A DNA stretch of 64,000 nucleotides. Origin: Serratia symbiotica (Periphyllus acericola) (GTDB lineage: Bacteria; Pseudomonadota; Gammaproteobacteria; Enterobacterales; Enterobacteriaceae). The notes beneath the pieces are model-generated. The model saw only the letters and a list, made by a program, of their open reading frames with translations. It had not been told where the DNA came from and did no database searches. The position numbers were made by a program, and so were the translations under genes. Shown in pieces: positions 1-10,114 of the stretch. Location: positions 62,001 to 126,000 of the forward strand of contig NZ_OZ026452.1 of assembly GCF_964019515.1 (NCBI RefSeq), given 5' to 3'. Position 1 is the stretch's first letter, and every line of letters starts with the position of its first letter.

Positions 1-1187
1 GGATTTAAAATCAATGAACTGATAGAACGTAGCCAAGCCTTTCAGTTTCCGGTTGAGCACCTCAGCCATATAGATTTTGCTTTCGCTGTAATTGCCTGAT
101 AACAGTGGCGTCAGCGATGTTGCGAAGTTTCTGGCCTTATCGTGTGGGATTGTCGACACCACCCGTATGTCACCGTAACGGCTACGTTTGCGCATGATCC
201 GATGACCCAAAAAGATAAAGCCGTTATTGACATGAGTGATCCTGGTATTGTCCATGTTCAGCTTGAGTTTAAGACTTTCTTCAAGCACGCCACGACACTC
301 TTTCCTGATCGCTTCCGCCTGTGCTTTACTCCCCTTGATGATGAGCATAAAGTCATTGGCATAGCGGCAATAAGCAACGTCGGGTTTCCATTGCCAGTTT
401 TCTATGACCGCAGTACTTCAGCCTCGCTGGATACTGTTATTCCAGTACCATCGATCCTTTCTGGCTTTCCCGCTCAGGTAGCGTTTATGTAGATACTGAT
501 CGAATTCATTCAGCATGATATTCGACAGTAACGACGATATCACTCCTCCCTGCGGTACGCCTTCACTAGCGGCCCGAAAGAGTCCGACATCAATATGTCC
601 CGCCGTGATTGTTTTTCACAGCAGAACCATGAAACGTGAGTCACTGATCCTGCGGCGTACGGCTTTCATCAGCAGACGATGATGCACGGTGTCGAAGTAG
701 CTGGACAAATCTCCTTCAATAACCCAGCGTCACCGGGTTTCCCCACAGTCGGTGAGCTGTAATTTCACTGTACGGATCGCGTGGTGAACACTGCGTTCAG
801 GCCGGAAGCCATACGAGAGCGTATGAAAATCACTCTCCCAGATCAGCTCCATCGCCATCAGCATTGCTCGCTGAACAATACGATCCCGTAACGCGGGGAT
901 ACCCAGCGGTCGCTGTTTGCCTTTGCTTTTAGGGATGTAAACCCGTCTGGCTGGAAGGGGCTGGTAGTGACCCGAGAGAAGTTCTTCTCTGAGTATTTGC
1001 AGTTCAGCAGCTAGTCTGGCCTGTAGCTTTGCTTTGTTCACGCCATTAACGCCAGGGGTATGCGCCCCTTTTGATGAAAACGTGATCCGCGCCGCTTTAG
1101 CCAGCCATTCTGGTTGTGTTATCAGACGCAGCAGCCGTTGAATCCGTCGGGACGGTTCGGTTACTGCCCATGTGGCAAGCTTGCGTT
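1..1187 (-). pseudogene. ltrA: Group II intron reverse transcriptase/maturase, broken
   Basis: Translation on the minus strand gives the classic intron-encoded protein order: N-terminal RT0 region (ITQPEWLAKAARI), RPLGIPALRDRIVQRA, the FRPERS block, SYFDTVHH, and EGVPQGGVISSLLSN. At least three in-frame TGA codons interrupt it (complements of 730-732, 616-618 and 418-420), two of them replacing residues that are Trp in the family. The catalytic YADD box reads YAND (around 355-370), so a metal-binding Asp is also lost. The C-terminal maturase and endonuclease part lies outside the window. Pseudogene status is certain; family assignment is strong. Confidence 0.85.
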
Positions 1188-1867
1188 ATATTTCGCTGAT
1201 TATCAAAGGTCTTCAACTCATTAGGTCAGTTAATTCACGTCGCAAACATATTTAAACTGCTTCCCTTCGCCATGTAATGGGCTTTCCTCATCGCAGACTA
1301 CTCAGTACGAAAGCTCCGTCAGCCAGCACGTCATCGGGGCCATGCCCCCTTAACATCCGTCGCTGACCTTCCCCGGTTCACCTGTCTGGACTCAGACATA
1401 CTGAGGAGGCTGCCTATCGCACTCTTTACCCTTGCTTGCCGCAAGTTGGCAGAAGTCAGTAGCCCGAGAGTGACGGGCGCTGCTGTCCCGGTATTTTGCC
1501 TACATATCAAAACATCTTTGACTGACAGTGCACACCTGTCACTGACAGTCCCTTCTGCACGGCCTGACAGATCACATAGGCCGTGGTGACGTTTTCAACC
1601 CACAGAGGCGGATTAACGGGTTCATGTTCTTCAGCCTTTCATTACTTAACCTTGATGATCATCTTGGCTGAGTGATCTCGCCTCAATCCCGATTGTCAGC
1701 GGGTTAAATCACCCTTCAGGCATGCCGCAGGCCACTGCCGCTCAGGTTCTCCACCGTCACACCCGGTGGGATTGTTTGGCTTCTCGTCATGAGTTACTGG
1801 CTCAATATTCCAGATAGACTCGTGGTTCATTTGAGCATCCGTGCTCGTCTTAGACTCCGGGCCACAC
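1..1867 (-). mobile_element. Group II intron, degraded, 3' part outside window
   Basis: On the minus strand the IS3-type transposase reading frame stops matching at 1868 and the next bases are GTGTG, the consensus group II intron 5' end, followed by about 680 bases of non-coding sequence and then a maturase-type reverse transcriptase frame. This is the usual order of an intron: 5' ribozyme domains, then the encoded protein. Placement of the 5' splice site at 1867 is inferred from the break in the transposase frame plus the GTGTG motif. Domains V and VI and the 3' splice site are beyond base 1. The protein is dead, so the intron should not move by itself. Confidence 0.7.
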
Positions 1868-1985
1868 TATAGGTAATATCCGTTACCCAGACCTGATTGG
1901 GTTTCACAACCGTGAACTCCCGCTGCAGAAGGTTAGGTGCTATCAGTGACGGACGTCCTCTGTTTCCACGTGGTATCTTGTAACC
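1868..1985 (-). pseudogene. IS3-family transposase OrfB fragment
   Basis: The minus strand encodes GYKIPRGNRGRPS...NQVWVTDITY, the region just before and including the first Asp of the IS3-family integrase core (VWVTDITY). It is cut on one side by the IS903-like element starting at 1986 and on the other by the group II intron at 1867. About 39 codons remain. The IS3 subgroup cannot be fixed from this length. Confidence 0.75.
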
Positions 1986-3040
1986 GGCGTTGTTGAATAA
2001 ATCGAACATTTGGCCGGGACGAGGATTAGATCACTCTCCTTCTGTCAAAATAGCGACATTCCGTGGCCCAGCAAAAGTTCAATATCACCAACTGAAAGGC
2101 TTACAACAACGCCCTTATCGCTCGGGGTTCACTCACTTTCTCGGTGGATGAAACGGCACTTCACGCCTGGTACTGCGAGGCAAAACCTTCTCTGCGTGGT
2201 CGCCCACCACATTATTCCGATATGGCAATCACCAGCGTATTGATGCTGAAACGGATTTTCGGCCTGACACTTCGCGCCCTACAGGGCTTCTTCGATTCCA
2301 TTGTCACACTGATCAAAGTGCCGTTGAACTGCCCGGACGACACCTGCATCAGTAAGCGGGCGAAGTCCGGCCATGTCCCGTTTAAAACCCCAACGCCGGG
2401 TGAAATTGCGCACCTCGTTATCGACTCTAGCGGGCTCAACGTGTTGGGTGAAGGCGAGTGGATGGCAAAAAAATACGGTCAGGAAAAACGGCGGATCTGG
2501 CGAAAACTGCATTTGGCCGTAGATACAGAAACACATGAGGTCATCTGTACTGACCTTTCCTTGAGCAATGTCACCGATACCGAAGCCTTCCCAGGTCTCA
2601 TCAGCCAGAGGTACCGTAAAATCAAAGTCGCCTCGGCGGATCCGGCTTAGGATACGCGAGTGTGTGATGATGAGTTAAGGGGCAAGAAGCTCAAGGCGTT
2701 AATATCGCCCAGCAGCGGAGCCCGTTACTGGTCGGCAGACTATGCAGAGCGAAATCAAGCGGTGGCGAACCAGCGCGTTACCGGAGACAACACACGGCGG
2801 AAAAGTATCACAGGCTACCACCGACGTTCGATAGCGGCAACAGCGAGGTACAGAGTAAAACAGCTATGTGGTGGTCACCTGTCGCGGCGAGATTATGATG
2901 GGCAAGTTGCAGAGGCGCTGGCCATGATCTGTTCACTCAACAAGATGCCGCTCGCCGGTATGCTAGAAAGTGTACGCCTTGCCTGAAAGATGCCAATTCA
3001 CGGGACTCTTTATTCCAAATCCGATTTATTCAACAATACC
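1986..3040 (+). mobile_element. IS903-like element (IS5 family), copy A
   Basis: The left end reads GGCGTTGTTGAATAAATC, matching the 18-bp IS903 terminal repeat at all but one base. The right end is its complement with two changed bases (caacaatacc). Length is 1055 bp, identical to copy G. The 9 bases on either side differ (cttgtaacc and acatagaag), so there is no target duplication. The left flank is a transposase fragment and the right flank is the purM leader, so the site is probably a recombination joint. Confidence 0.9.
2063..2986 (+). pseudogene. IS903-like transposase, copy A
   Basis: Read from the GTG at 2063 the frame is 308 codons, giving the 307-residue length of IS903 transposase. 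A TGA replaces Trp in the N-terminal KFNITNW motif, and the family-wide TAG lies at 2648-2650 after KVASAD. The first catalytic Asp (HLVIDSSGLNV) is present. The glutamate of the Y-2-R-3-E-6-K signature is Ala (YHRRSIAATA). It is dead three times over. Confidence 0.85.
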
Positions 3041-3081
3041 ACATAGAAGGATGAAAAGCAGAACCAGCTCACAAGCCACTC

Positions 3082-3093
3082 GCAAACGTTTGC
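3082..3093. promoter_or_regulatory. PurR operator upstream of purM
   Basis: GCAAACGTTTGC is a perfect palindrome matching the core of the PurR box (consensus ANGCAANCGNTTNCNT). It lies about 90 bases before the purM start, where PurR represses purMN in E. coli. It is preserved although an IS903-like element ends only about 40 bases upstream, so purine control of purMN is probably retained. Confidence 0.8.
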
Positions 3094-3181
3094 CCGCACT
3101 GTTAGAATTGCCGCGCCTTACTTCCGGCACCAATACTGGAAGCACGATTTTCAAACTGCAAACCGCCGTGGGGATCGCGCA

Positions 3182-4222
3182 GTGACCGATAAAACCTCTC
3201 TCAGCTATAAAGACGCAGGTGTCGATATCGATGCTGGCAACACATTGGTAGACCGCATCAAAGGTGTCGTTAAACAGACCTGTCGCCCGGAAGTGATGGG
3301 TGGCCTGGGCGGGTTTGGTGCCCTGTGTGCATTGCCACAGAAATACCGCGAACCGGTGCTGGTTTCCGGTACTGATGGTGTAGGTACTAAGCTACGTCTG
3401 GCCATGGATTTGAAACGCCACGACACCATTGGCATAGATCTGGTTGCCATGTGCGTGAACGATCTGGTGGTTCAGGGCGCTGAGCCGCTGTTCTTTCTCG
3501 ATTACTATGCCACCGGCAAACTCGACGTGGACACAGCCGTCAGCGTGGTTACGGGCATCGCAGAAGGTTGCAAGCAATCTGGCTGTGCGTTGGTGGGCGG
3601 TGAAACCGCTGAAATGCCGGGTATGAACCACGGTGCAGACTATGATGTGGCTGGCTTCTGCGTAGGTGTGGTCGAGAAATCCAACATCATTGACGGCAGC
3701 TTGGTGCAGTCCGGCGATGCCCTGATCGCCCTGGGCGCTTCCGGCCCACACTCCAACGGCTACTCATTGGTGCGCAAAATCCTTGAAGTCCACAACACAG
3801 ACCCCGCTACCACCCTGCTGGCAGGCAAAACGCTGGCGGATCACCTGCTAGCCCCAACCACAATTTACGTGAAATCGGTACTGGAACTTATCGAGACAGT
3901 CGAGGTACACGCCATCGCCCACCTGACCGGTGGTGGTTTTTGGGAAAATATCCCGCGCGTGCTGCCAGCAGGCATGCACGCGGTCATCGACGAAGCCAGT
4001 TGGCAATGGCCAGCAGTCTTCCATTGGTTACAGCAGGCCGGCAACGTCAGCCACCATGATATGTATCGTACTTTCAACTGCGGTGTGGGCATGGTTATTG
4101 CCCTGCCGGAAGCTGAGGTGGAAGCCGCCCTCGCGTTGCTAAATGCAACAGGGGAAAATGCGTGGAAGATCGGTAAACTGACCGCATCGGCTAGCGAGCA
4201 ACAGGTAGTCATAAACGGATGA
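3182..4222 (+). CDS. purM: Phosphoribosylformylglycinamidine cyclo-ligase
   Basis: AIR synthetase, the fifth step of de novo purine synthesis: it closes the imidazole ring of FGAM using ATP in the cytoplasm. The 346 residues match the length of the E. coli enzyme and carry the nucleotide/substrate motifs GTDGVGTK (63-70), GGETAEMPG (139-147) and [10 protein letters not shown] (about 247). The GTG start is chosen because the N-terminus [13 protein letters not shown] then matches the E. coli protein; a PurR box lies upstream. Its stop overlaps the purN start in an ATGA, so the two are translationally coupled. No defects seen. Confidence 0.97.
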   Translation: MTDKTSLSYKDAGVDIDAGNTLVDRIKGVVKQTCRPEVMGGLGGFGALCALPQKYREPVLVSGTDGVGTKLRLAMDLKRHDTIGIDLVAMCVNDLVVQGAEPLFFLDYYATGKLDVDTAVSVVTGIAEGCKQSGCALVGGETAEMPGMNHGADYDVAGFCVGVVEKSNIIDGSLVQSGDALIALGASGPHSNGYSLVRKILEVHNTDPATTLLAGKTLADHLLAPTTIYVKSVLELIETVEVHAIAHLTGGGFWENIPRVLPAGMHAVIDEASWQWPAVFHWLQQAGNVSHHDMYRTFNCGVGMVIALPEAEVEAALALLNATGENAWKIGKLTASASEQQVVING

Positions 4223-4857
4223 AAAATATCGTGGTGTTGGTTTCTGGTCAAGGGAGCAATCTCCAGGCACTCATTAATGCCTGCCAACTTGGGCAGATCA
4301 GTGCCAAGATCGTGGCAGTATTCAGCAATAAGGCGCAGGCTTACGGTCTTCAGCGCGCCAAAGCGGCAGGTATTGCCGCTCACGCGCTGGACGCCAACGC
4401 TTACCAGGATCGCGCGGCGTTCGACGCAGCCTTGGCCGACGTAATCGACCAATATCAGCCTGATCTGGTGGTACTGGCTGGTTATATGCGTATCCTCAGC
4501 CCGCCGTTCGTGCAGCGCTATGCTGGCCGCATGCTGAATATCCACCCTTCCCTATTGCCAAAATACCCTGGGCTGCATACCCACCGTCAGGCTATAGACA
4601 ATGGCGATAGCAAACACGGCACCTCGGTGCATTTCGTGACCGAAAAGCTCGACGGCGGCCCGGTGATCCTACAGGCCAAGGTGCCTATAGTCCCCGGTGA
4701 CGAAGAAGATGATGTGATCGCGCGGATACAGGCTAAGGAACACACCCTATATCCATTGGTGGCGAATTGGTTTGTCACTGGTCGGCTGGTGATGCGTGAA
4801 AACGCCGCATGGCTGGACGGTGAGCACCTACCCGCACCAGGACATGCCGCTGACTGA
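4219..4857 (+). CDS. purN: Phosphoribosylglycinamide formyltransferase (N10-formyl-THF dependent)
   Basis: GAR transformylase, step three of purine synthesis, transferring a formyl group from 10-formyltetrahydrofolate. It has 212 residues, the usual length. Visible motifs are the phosphate loop SGQGSNLQ (9-16), the catalytic [18 protein letters not shown] segment with the Asn/His pair near 107-109, and [12 protein letters not shown] with the catalytic Asp near 145. It overlaps purM by four bases and shares its control. Both purMN genes look functional, so the host has not made purine synthesis dispensable here. Confidence 0.97.
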   Translation: MKNIVVLVSGQGSNLQALINACQLGQISAKIVAVFSNKAQAYGLQRAKAAGIAAHALDANAYQDRAAFDAALADVIDQYQPDLVVLAGYMRILSPPFVQRYAGRMLNIHPSLLPKYPGLHTHRQAIDNGDSKHGTSVHFVTEKLDGGPVILQAKVPIVPGDEEDDVIARIQAKEHTLYPLVANWFVTGRLVMRENAAWLDGEHLPAPGHAAD

Positions 4858-4946
4858 ACGCGGCAATCTGCCCCCATATTTTTTTCGCCATAAGTCGTTC
4901 CCTGAAGTTATACTTTGTACAATTTCGTGATTAAAGAGGAACACAG

Positions 4947-5358
4947 ATGTCCAGCTCTACTAGCTTCAGGCTACGCCCATTGCGTTCGTCCACCAGATGG
5001 AAAACAACGCCAGTGTGATGCGTTATTGGTTTGGAGAGCCCTATGAAGCCTTTATGTATGGAGCTTTCCGATCTCTACAATAAACACATCCACGATCAGA
5101 GCGAACGGCGTTTTATCATCGAACACCAAAGCAGCAAAGTCGGGTTGGTGGAACTGGTGGAAATCAATCACATCCACCGCCGTGCAGAATTCCAGATTAT
5201 CATAGATCCAACGCACCAAGGCAAAGGCTACGCCAGTAGTGCCGTCCGCCTGGCGATGGATTACGGCTTCTCGGTGTACAACCTGTACCTGATTGTCAAT
5301 TAAGGAAAACGCAAAGGCGGATCCATATCTACAGCAAATTGGGGTTTAACGTAGAAGG
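4947..5358 (+). pseudogene. speG: Spermidine N-acetyltransferase, disrupted
   Basis: Fragments in different frames match SpeG in order: [64 protein letters not shown] (acetyl-CoA loop), LAMDYGFSV and IHIYSKLGFNVEG. At least three frameshifts and a TAA after LYLIVN break it. The last third is removed by the IS starting at 5359. A good ribosome site (aaagagga) still precedes the ATG at 4947. SpeG detoxifies excess spermidine; its loss implies unacetylated spermidine accumulates, as known for Shigella. Confidence 0.88.
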
Positions 5359-6049
5359 GGCGTTGTTGAATAAATCCAACTTTTGGCTGGGACGAGGATC
5401 AGATCACTCTCCTTCTTTCAAAATAGCGACATTCCGTGGCCCAGCAAAAGTTCAACATCACCAACTGGAAGGCTTAAAACAACGCCATTATCACTCGGGG
5501 TTTACTCACTTGCTGGGGGGATGAAACGGCACTTCACGCCTGGTACTGCGAGGCAAAACCTTCTCTGCGTGGTCGCCCACCACATTATTCCGATATGGCA
5601 ATCACCAGCGTATTGATGCTGAAACGGATTTTCGGCCTGACACTTCGCGCCCTCCAGGGCTTCGTCGACTCCATTGTCACACTGATCAAAGTGCCGTTGA
5701 ACTGCCCGGACGACACCTGCATCAGTAAGCGGGCAAAGTCCGGCCATGTCCCGTTTCCCGTTTAAAACCCCAACGCCGGGTGAAAGTGCGCACCTCGTTA
5801 TCGACTCTAGCGGGCTCAACGTGTTGGGTTAAGGGGAGTGGAAGGTAAAAAAACACGGTCAGGAAAAACGGCGGATCTGGCGAAAACTGCATTTGGCCGT
5901 AGATACAGAAACACATGAGGTCATCTGTGCTGACCTTTCTTTGAGCAATGTCACCGATACCGAAGCCTTCCCAGGTCTCATCCGTCAGAGGTACCGTAAA
6001 ATCAAAGTCGCCTCGGCGGATCGGGCTCTCGATACGCGAGTGTGTCATA
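5359..6049 (+). mobile_element. IS903-like element, copy B, right end missing
   Basis: It begins with the same GGCGTTGTTGAATAAATC end, inside speG, and runs through most of the transposase, then matches stop near 6049 where rmf-like sequence begins. About 365 bp including the right end are gone. The element therefore joins two chromosomal neighbourhoods by deletion or inversion. Confidence 0.85.
5436..6049 (+). pseudogene. IS903-like transposase, copy B
   Basis: From the GTG at 5436 the frame carries a small duplication (cccgtttcccgttt near 5750) that shifts it and a TAA in place of the GEGEW glutamate codon. Where other copies have TAG after KVASADRA, this copy has CTC (Leu) followed by DTR, so it does not descend from the amber-carrying master. 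The C-terminal catalytic region is missing. Confidence 0.8.
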
Positions 6050-6143
6050 ATGAGGGAAGGCGTGCTTCAGCATCAATATGGCCCTACCCTTCGTCGCTCT
6101 CATCCAGTGAGTGGGCAACCTGGCAGAACGCATTGGCAATAAC
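6050..6143 (+). pseudogene. rmf: Possible ribosome modulation factor remnant
   Basis: The plus frame reads ...WPYPSSL..SEWATWQNALA, which follows the C-terminal half of RMF (CPYQTL..SQWLGGWREAMA) with the Pro-Tyr, two Trp and Ala residues near the right spacing. Position and orientation agree: in E. coli rmf lies convergent to fabA with a short gap. The N-terminal half is replaced by IS copy B. RMF dimerises ribosomes in stationary phase. The match is short, so moderate confidence. Confidence 0.5.
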
Positions 6144-6145
6144 GA

Positions 6146-6175
6146 TGGGAAAAAACGGCGGAGATAGAGCCGCCA
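6146..6175 (-). terminator. Rho-independent terminator after fabA
   Basis: On the minus strand GGCGG, an 8-base loop, CCGCC, then a run of six T. It lies 10 bases beyond the fabA stop. Confidence 0.75.
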
Positions 6176-6184
6176 TCACTGCGG

Positions 6185-6703
6185 TTAGAACGCAGTGGTG
6201 TCCTTGAAAAGGCCCACTTTCAGATCGCTGGCAGTGTAAATAACCTGACCATCGACCAGCACTTCACCATCGGCCACGCCCATAATCAGCTTACGGGTAA
6301 TCACGCGTTTAAAGTTAATGCGATAAGCGACCTTTTGTGCCGTCGGTAGAATCTGTCCAGCGAATTTAACTTCACCTACACCGAGCGCGCGTCCTTTTCC
6401 TTCACCACCGAGCCATCCGAGATAGAAGCCAACCAACTGCCACATCGCGTCAAGACCCAGACAGCCCGGCATCACAGGATCACCAATGAAATGGCAGCCA
6501 AAGAACCATAACTCTGGATTGATATCCAGTTCCGCTTCCACATAGCCTTTGTTGTGGCTGCCACCGTCTTCAGTCATTTTCACCACACGGTCAAGCATCA
6601 ACATGTTACCTGCTGGTAACAGTGGGCCACCAGCGCTAAACAGTTCGCCACGGCCGGATGCTTCGAGGTCTTCTTTCGTATAGGAGTTGCGTTTATCTAC
6701 CAT
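6185..6703 (-). CDS. fabA: 3-hydroxydecanoyl-ACP dehydratase/isomerase
   Basis: Dehydratase and trans-2/cis-3 isomerase of the C10 intermediate, the branch point for unsaturated fatty acids. It has 172 residues, the E. coli length. The active-site His lies in [19 protein letters not shown] with the catalytic Asp at its end (about 71 and 85). It starts 14 bases after the lonH stop, a tighter gap than in E. coli, so the FadR-responsive promoter, if kept, must lie inside the end of lonH. No defects seen. Confidence 0.97.
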   Translation of the reverse strand: MVDKRNSYTKEDLEASGRGELFSAGGPLLPAGNMLMLDRVVKMTEDGGSHNKGYVEAELDINPELWFFGCHFIGDPVMPGCLGLDAMWQLVGFYLGWLGGEGKGRALGVGEVKFAGQILPTAQKVAYRINFKRVITRKLIMGVADGEVLVDGQVIYTASDLKVGLFKDTTAF

Positions 6704-6717
6704 GTTCTCAATAAACC

Positions 6718-8502
6718 TTATTGTAATGAAGGGCGTAGTTTAGCTAACAGGTGTACGCCTTGAACCAAACTGAGCCAACGAAGTGGCCATGGCCAACAGC
6801 GGCGTTCCTGCGGATTCACTTGCGAAATTCGTTGGTGAATGGCTGCTAATAGATTTGGTTGCTGTTCATCAGAGTAGGCGTAACCGGTGAGTAATGGCAA
6901 CGCCTCTGCAACGCTATTGACGGCCCACAAATGAAATTTTCCCTCACGCGCTGCATTAACCACGTCTTGACGTAGACACAAATGGCGCACATTGGTGGCC
7001 GGTAGAATCACGCCTTGCTTACCGGTTAGGCCACGGCGTAGACAAACTTCAAAGAAGCCTTCAACTTTTTCATTAACGCCACCGATTGGCTGCACGTTGC
7101 CGAATTGGTCGACGGAGCCGGTAACCGCAATCTGCTGGTTGATAGGTTGCTGAGACAGAGCGCTAATCAAGGCGCACAGCTCGGCCAGTGAGGCACTGTC
7201 GCCATCCACTTCGCCATAAGATTGCTCAAATACGATAGAGGCGGAGAAAGGCAGTGGGTGGTCTAGTTCCAGTTCGGAAATCAGGAAGGCCTGCATAATC
7301 ATCATGCCTTTTGCATGCAGATTACCGCCGAGTTCAGCTTTACGCTCAACATCAGTGAATTCGCCATCACCGAGGTGCACAACGCAGCTTATACGTGACG
7401 GTTCGCCGAAACTGCGTGGATGGCCTGGATAATCCAGTATGGAAAGCCCGTTAATCTGGCCAACTGTTTCGCCTTCTGTTTCGATCAGGATTTGGCCCAA
7501 CTCAATCTCACGCTGCATGCGTTCCGCGAGATAACTTTCACGCCAATCTCGTGCACTCAGCGCAGCCTTGAAGGCTTTGGCTGTAATGACGTTTTCTTTG
7601 GTATATAGCGCAGCCTCAGCAAGCTGCTGACTAATCCACAGTGAGGACAATGGCAGAATGCCTTGATCACCGCTGTAGCGCACTGCGTGAGTCATCAGAA
7701 GTGGCCAAGCGTCACCAGCCAACGTCGGCAACTGCTGCTCTACGATCACGCTATTAACGTAGCCACACCACTGTGACATATCGCCGATATCGTTGAGTTG
7801 CAGACAATCTTCGTATTCTCCGTAGATTGCTTGCTTACTAAGCTCAGGTTCGATATCGTGAAAATCAGCTAGCCCGTGACGATCACCTACCACGATCAAA
7901 CGCAGTTCCAGCGGTATGGGCGGAATGGTGATCGGCAATGGGCGCGTTTCATCCGGGGAAACCCAGTGGAACTGGCGCTGTGTGATCATCTGCTTCAGCC
8001 TCAACCATAGCAGTGGCTGAGCCAATAGTGAACGGACAGAAAGGATCAACACACCGTCATTGGCCTGATGCACCAGACCCGGCTGTAGGCTGATCTCATT
8101 ATTATGGAATCTGACACAGCCAAAAAGTTGTTCCGGCTCTACCCAATCCTGGAATACGCAGCTACCGCTAGTGGCGAAAGGTTCGTCTCCGTGACTGGCA
8201 GCTTCAACGCTAACCTTACTGCCCTGGATCACATAATGGATGCCTTTGCTGGCGGTTTTCTGTGGGTGGAGTTGCTGCACCGCACGAGCGATCAGCGCCA
8301 GATATTCTCGTATTTCTTGCGCTTTCAGCAGCATGAAACGCAGTGGTGACTGCGGACGGCAAAATAGCGCCAGCGCATTTTCTAGCCGGGGCTGAATAGC
8401 CGCAAAGGGCACGGGTGCCAACTGATAGGAGGTATCAAATATCGCCTGATAAGGCGTTACGTCCGGCAACAGAGATTGCCATTCAAGTCGGTTGTTGGTC
8501 AA
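6718..8502 (-). CDS. lonH: Lon-like ATP-dependent protease homologue
   Basis: A 594-residue LonB-type protein (YcbZ/LonH; 586 residues in E. coli). The C-terminal peptidase domain is clear: the Ser of DGDSAS (about 436) and the Lys of GGVNEKVEG (about 479) are spaced 43 apart, exactly as the Ser-Lys dyad of Lon. The N-terminal half lacks a strong Walker A motif, as in other YcbZ proteins. It is upstream of fabA in the same order as E. coli. The C-terminal tail is slightly divergent but the frame is open throughout. Confidence 0.92.
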   Translation of the reverse strand: MTNNRLEWQSLLPDVTPYQAIFDTSYQLAPVPFAAIQPRLENALALFCRPQSPLRFMLLKAQEIREYLALIARAVQQLHPQKTASKGIHYVIQGSKVSVEAASHGDEPFATSGSCVFQDWVEPEQLFGCVRFHNNEISLQPGLVHQANDGVLILSVRSLLAQPLLWLRLKQMITQRQFHWVSPDETRPLPITIPPIPLELRLIVVGDRHGLADFHDIEPELSKQAIYGEYEDCLQLNDIGDMSQWCGYVNSVIVEQQLPTLAGDAWPLLMTHAVRYSGDQGILPLSSLWISQQLAEAALYTKENVITAKAFKAALSARDWRESYLAERMQREIELGQILIETEGETVGQINGLSILDYPGHPRSFGEPSRISCVVHLGDGEFTDVERKAELGGNLHAKGMMIMQAFLISELELDHPLPFSASIVFEQSYGEVDGDSASLAELCALISALSQQPINQQIAVTGSVDQFGNVQPIGGVNEKVEGFFEVCLRRGLTGKQGVILPATNVRHLCLRQDVVNAAREGKFHLWAVNSVAEALPLLTGYAYSDEQQPNLLAAIHQRISQVNPQERRCWPWPLRWLSLVQGVHLLAKLRPSLQ

Positions 8503-8609
8503 AGTGTTAGATGCAATCGTTAAAAAGGGAAAGAGCGATTATACAAGAATAACGGTAGCTTAATATATGCAGAGTAGTTGTTGGTGAAAGGGAGTTTGAT
8601 ATCTTGTGG

Positions 8610-9005
8610 TTACTGCTGCTCAGTGTATTGCCGTCTGATCGATATCGGCCCACCACCGCAAAAATAACTCGGTGTCCACAGAATACCTTTGTAGTAATAG
8701 CGCTGGGCTATGTCGGGGCGGTCACGGCAAAGCAGTCTGCTAGAAACGCCTTTAAGACTGTTGACCAAGTTTGATATTGCCAGCTTTGGCGGGTAGTTAA
8801 TCAGCAAATGCACGTGATCGCATTCACCATCCATCTCGACCAGCTCAACATCAAAGTCAGCACATACGCTAGAAAAGTAGCAGCGCAGCTTTTCTATGGC
8901 ATCCTGATCAGATATTTTTCGTCGATACTTGGCAACGAATACCAAGTGAACATGCATCAGGAAAATGCAGTGTCTTCCTCGGCAAATATCGGTTTCTTTT
9001 GTCAC
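8610..9005 (-). CDS. tnpA: IS200/IS605 TnpA, HUH Y1 transposase (probably damaged)
   Basis: Single-strand transposase that would excise and insert the element through a 5'-phosphotyrosine. The 131 residues show RGRHCIFLMHVHLVFV, the HUH pair in ECDHVHLLINYP (about 63-71), the GVSSRLL helix, and the catalytic Tyr in RRQYTEQQ at the very C-terminus. The segment before that Tyr (SYFCGGGPIS) lacks about three residues relative to usual TnpA proteins (YFxASCGG), so activity is doubtful. It starts only 22 bases from the divergent tnpB. Confidence 0.8.
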   Translation of the reverse strand: MTKETDICRGRHCIFLMHVHLVFVAKYRRKISDQDAIEKLRCYFSSVCADFDVELVEMDGECDHVHLLINYPPKLAISNLVNSLKGVSSRLLCRDRPDIAQRYYYKGILWTPSYFCGGGPISIRRQYTEQQ

Positions 9006-9027
9006 AGACCAGAGTATTATAGTAATA

Positions 9028-10033
9028 ATGAAACGACTTCAAGCCTTCAAATTTCAGTTAAGACCAATACGAAAATGACCTCATGGCTCATTAATTGGAA
9101 ATCCGATCCTGAAACACAATGGCTTAAAGAATCTCCATTGCAGACGTTGCAGCAGTCACTGAAAGATTTAGAGCGCGGCTACAATAATTTCTTCCAGAAG
9201 CGTGCAGCATTCCCCCGTTTAAAAAAACGCGTGCAGAATGGTGCATTGCGCTACCCACAAGGTGTGAAGCTCAATCAAGCCAATAGTCGTATATCGTTGC
9301 CAAAGTTGGGATGGATACGCTACCGCAACAGCCGCGAAATTATAGGTGAAGTGAAAAATGTCACCATCAGCCAGTCATGCAGCAAATGGTACGTCAGCAT
9401 CCAGACAGCATACGAAGTTACTGAACCCGTTCATAACTCAGCGTCAATGGTCGGAGTGGATGCCGGAGTCACCAAACTCGCTACGCTTTCAGATGGCACG
9501 GTATACCCGCCCGTCAACAGCTTCAAAACAAGCCAGCACAAGCTGGCAATACTTCAGCGTCAGTTAAGCAGAAAGGTAAAATTCAGCGCCAACTGGCAGA
9601 AACATAAGCGAAAAATCCAGCATCTACACTCGCACATTGCCAATATTCGGCGCGACTACCTTCATAAAATCACCAGTGAAATCTGCAAAAACCACGCAAT
9701 GATCGTCATTGAAGACTTGAAGGTCAGTAACATGTCAAAGTCGGCAACAGGCACGGCAGAGCAGCACGGGCGAAACGTCAGAGCTAGATCAGGCTTAAAC
9801 CGCTCGATACTGGTCAGGGATGGTATGAAATGCGTCGTCAACTTGAGTACAAGCAGCTCTGGCGAAGAGCACAGGTACTAGCAGTATCTGCGGCATATAC
9901 CAGCCAGCGGGGTGCATGCTGCGGTCATACAGCGAAAGAAAACCGCCTGTCGCAAAGTAAATTTGTGTGTCAGATATGTGGATACACCACGAACGCCAAT
10001 GGAGGGATAGTGCAGTCAGACCCCGCCCGTTGA
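9028..10033 (+). pseudogene. tnpB: IS605-type TnpB (RNA-guided nuclease), broken
   Basis: It begins MKRLQAFKFQLRP then stops (TGA at 9076-9078); an N-terminal stretch is deleted and the match resumes in another frame at TQWLKESPLQ. RuvC motifs DAGVTKLATLSDG and IVIEDLKVSNMSKS remain. A frameshift after LNRSIL changes frame to YEMRRQLEYKQLW. In the zinc ribbon the first Cys is lost (RGACCGH) and the DVNGARN segment with the third catalytic Asp is deleted (TTNANGG). Nuclease activity is therefore excluded. Confidence 0.88.
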
Positions 10034-10113
10034 AGCAGGAACCCACCCAGGCGAGTCAGCTTTCGGTCTGAACGCTGTAGGAATCCCCGTCCTTTAGGCC
10101 GGAAGGACGTCAA
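10034..10113 (+). other. IS605-type right end, omegaRNA scaffold relic
   Basis: The element's right end ends with the hairpin region near 10086-10107 and GTCAA. In active relatives this stretch is the 3' part of the guide RNA scaffold and the bases just outside are the guide. Here those bases are the first codons of the amidase gene. The purine-rich GGAAGGA at 10101-10107 lies 7 bases before the amidase ATG. An RNA product is inferred from the family only. Confidence 0.5.
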
Positions 10114-10114
10114 G

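Larger units (their letters stand above)
8575..10113 (+). mobile_element. IS200/IS605-family element, divergent tnpA and tnpB
   Basis: A Y1 transposase gene reads leftward (8610-9005) and a tnpB remnant rightward from 9028, the arrangement of IS605-type elements. The right end holds a hairpin (cccgtccttt...ggaagg) and finishes with GTCAA at 10113, the typical cleavage-site end. The left boundary is not resolved; I place it between the tnpA stop and the lonH promoter region. No terminal repeats or target duplications are expected for this family. Confidence 0.75.

Noticed and set aside
142..492. 116-codon plus-strand open frame near the window start
   Set aside because: It is antisense to the group II maturase, whose motifs are clear on the minus strand.
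2010..2243. Open frame MAGTRIRSLSF repeated in several places
   Set aside because: It is an alternative frame at the 5' end of the IS903-like element; the GTG-started frame matches the transposase.
2660..2986. Separate 108-residue protein after each IS transposase
   Set aside because: It is the C-terminal part of the same transposase, split by the shared TAG.
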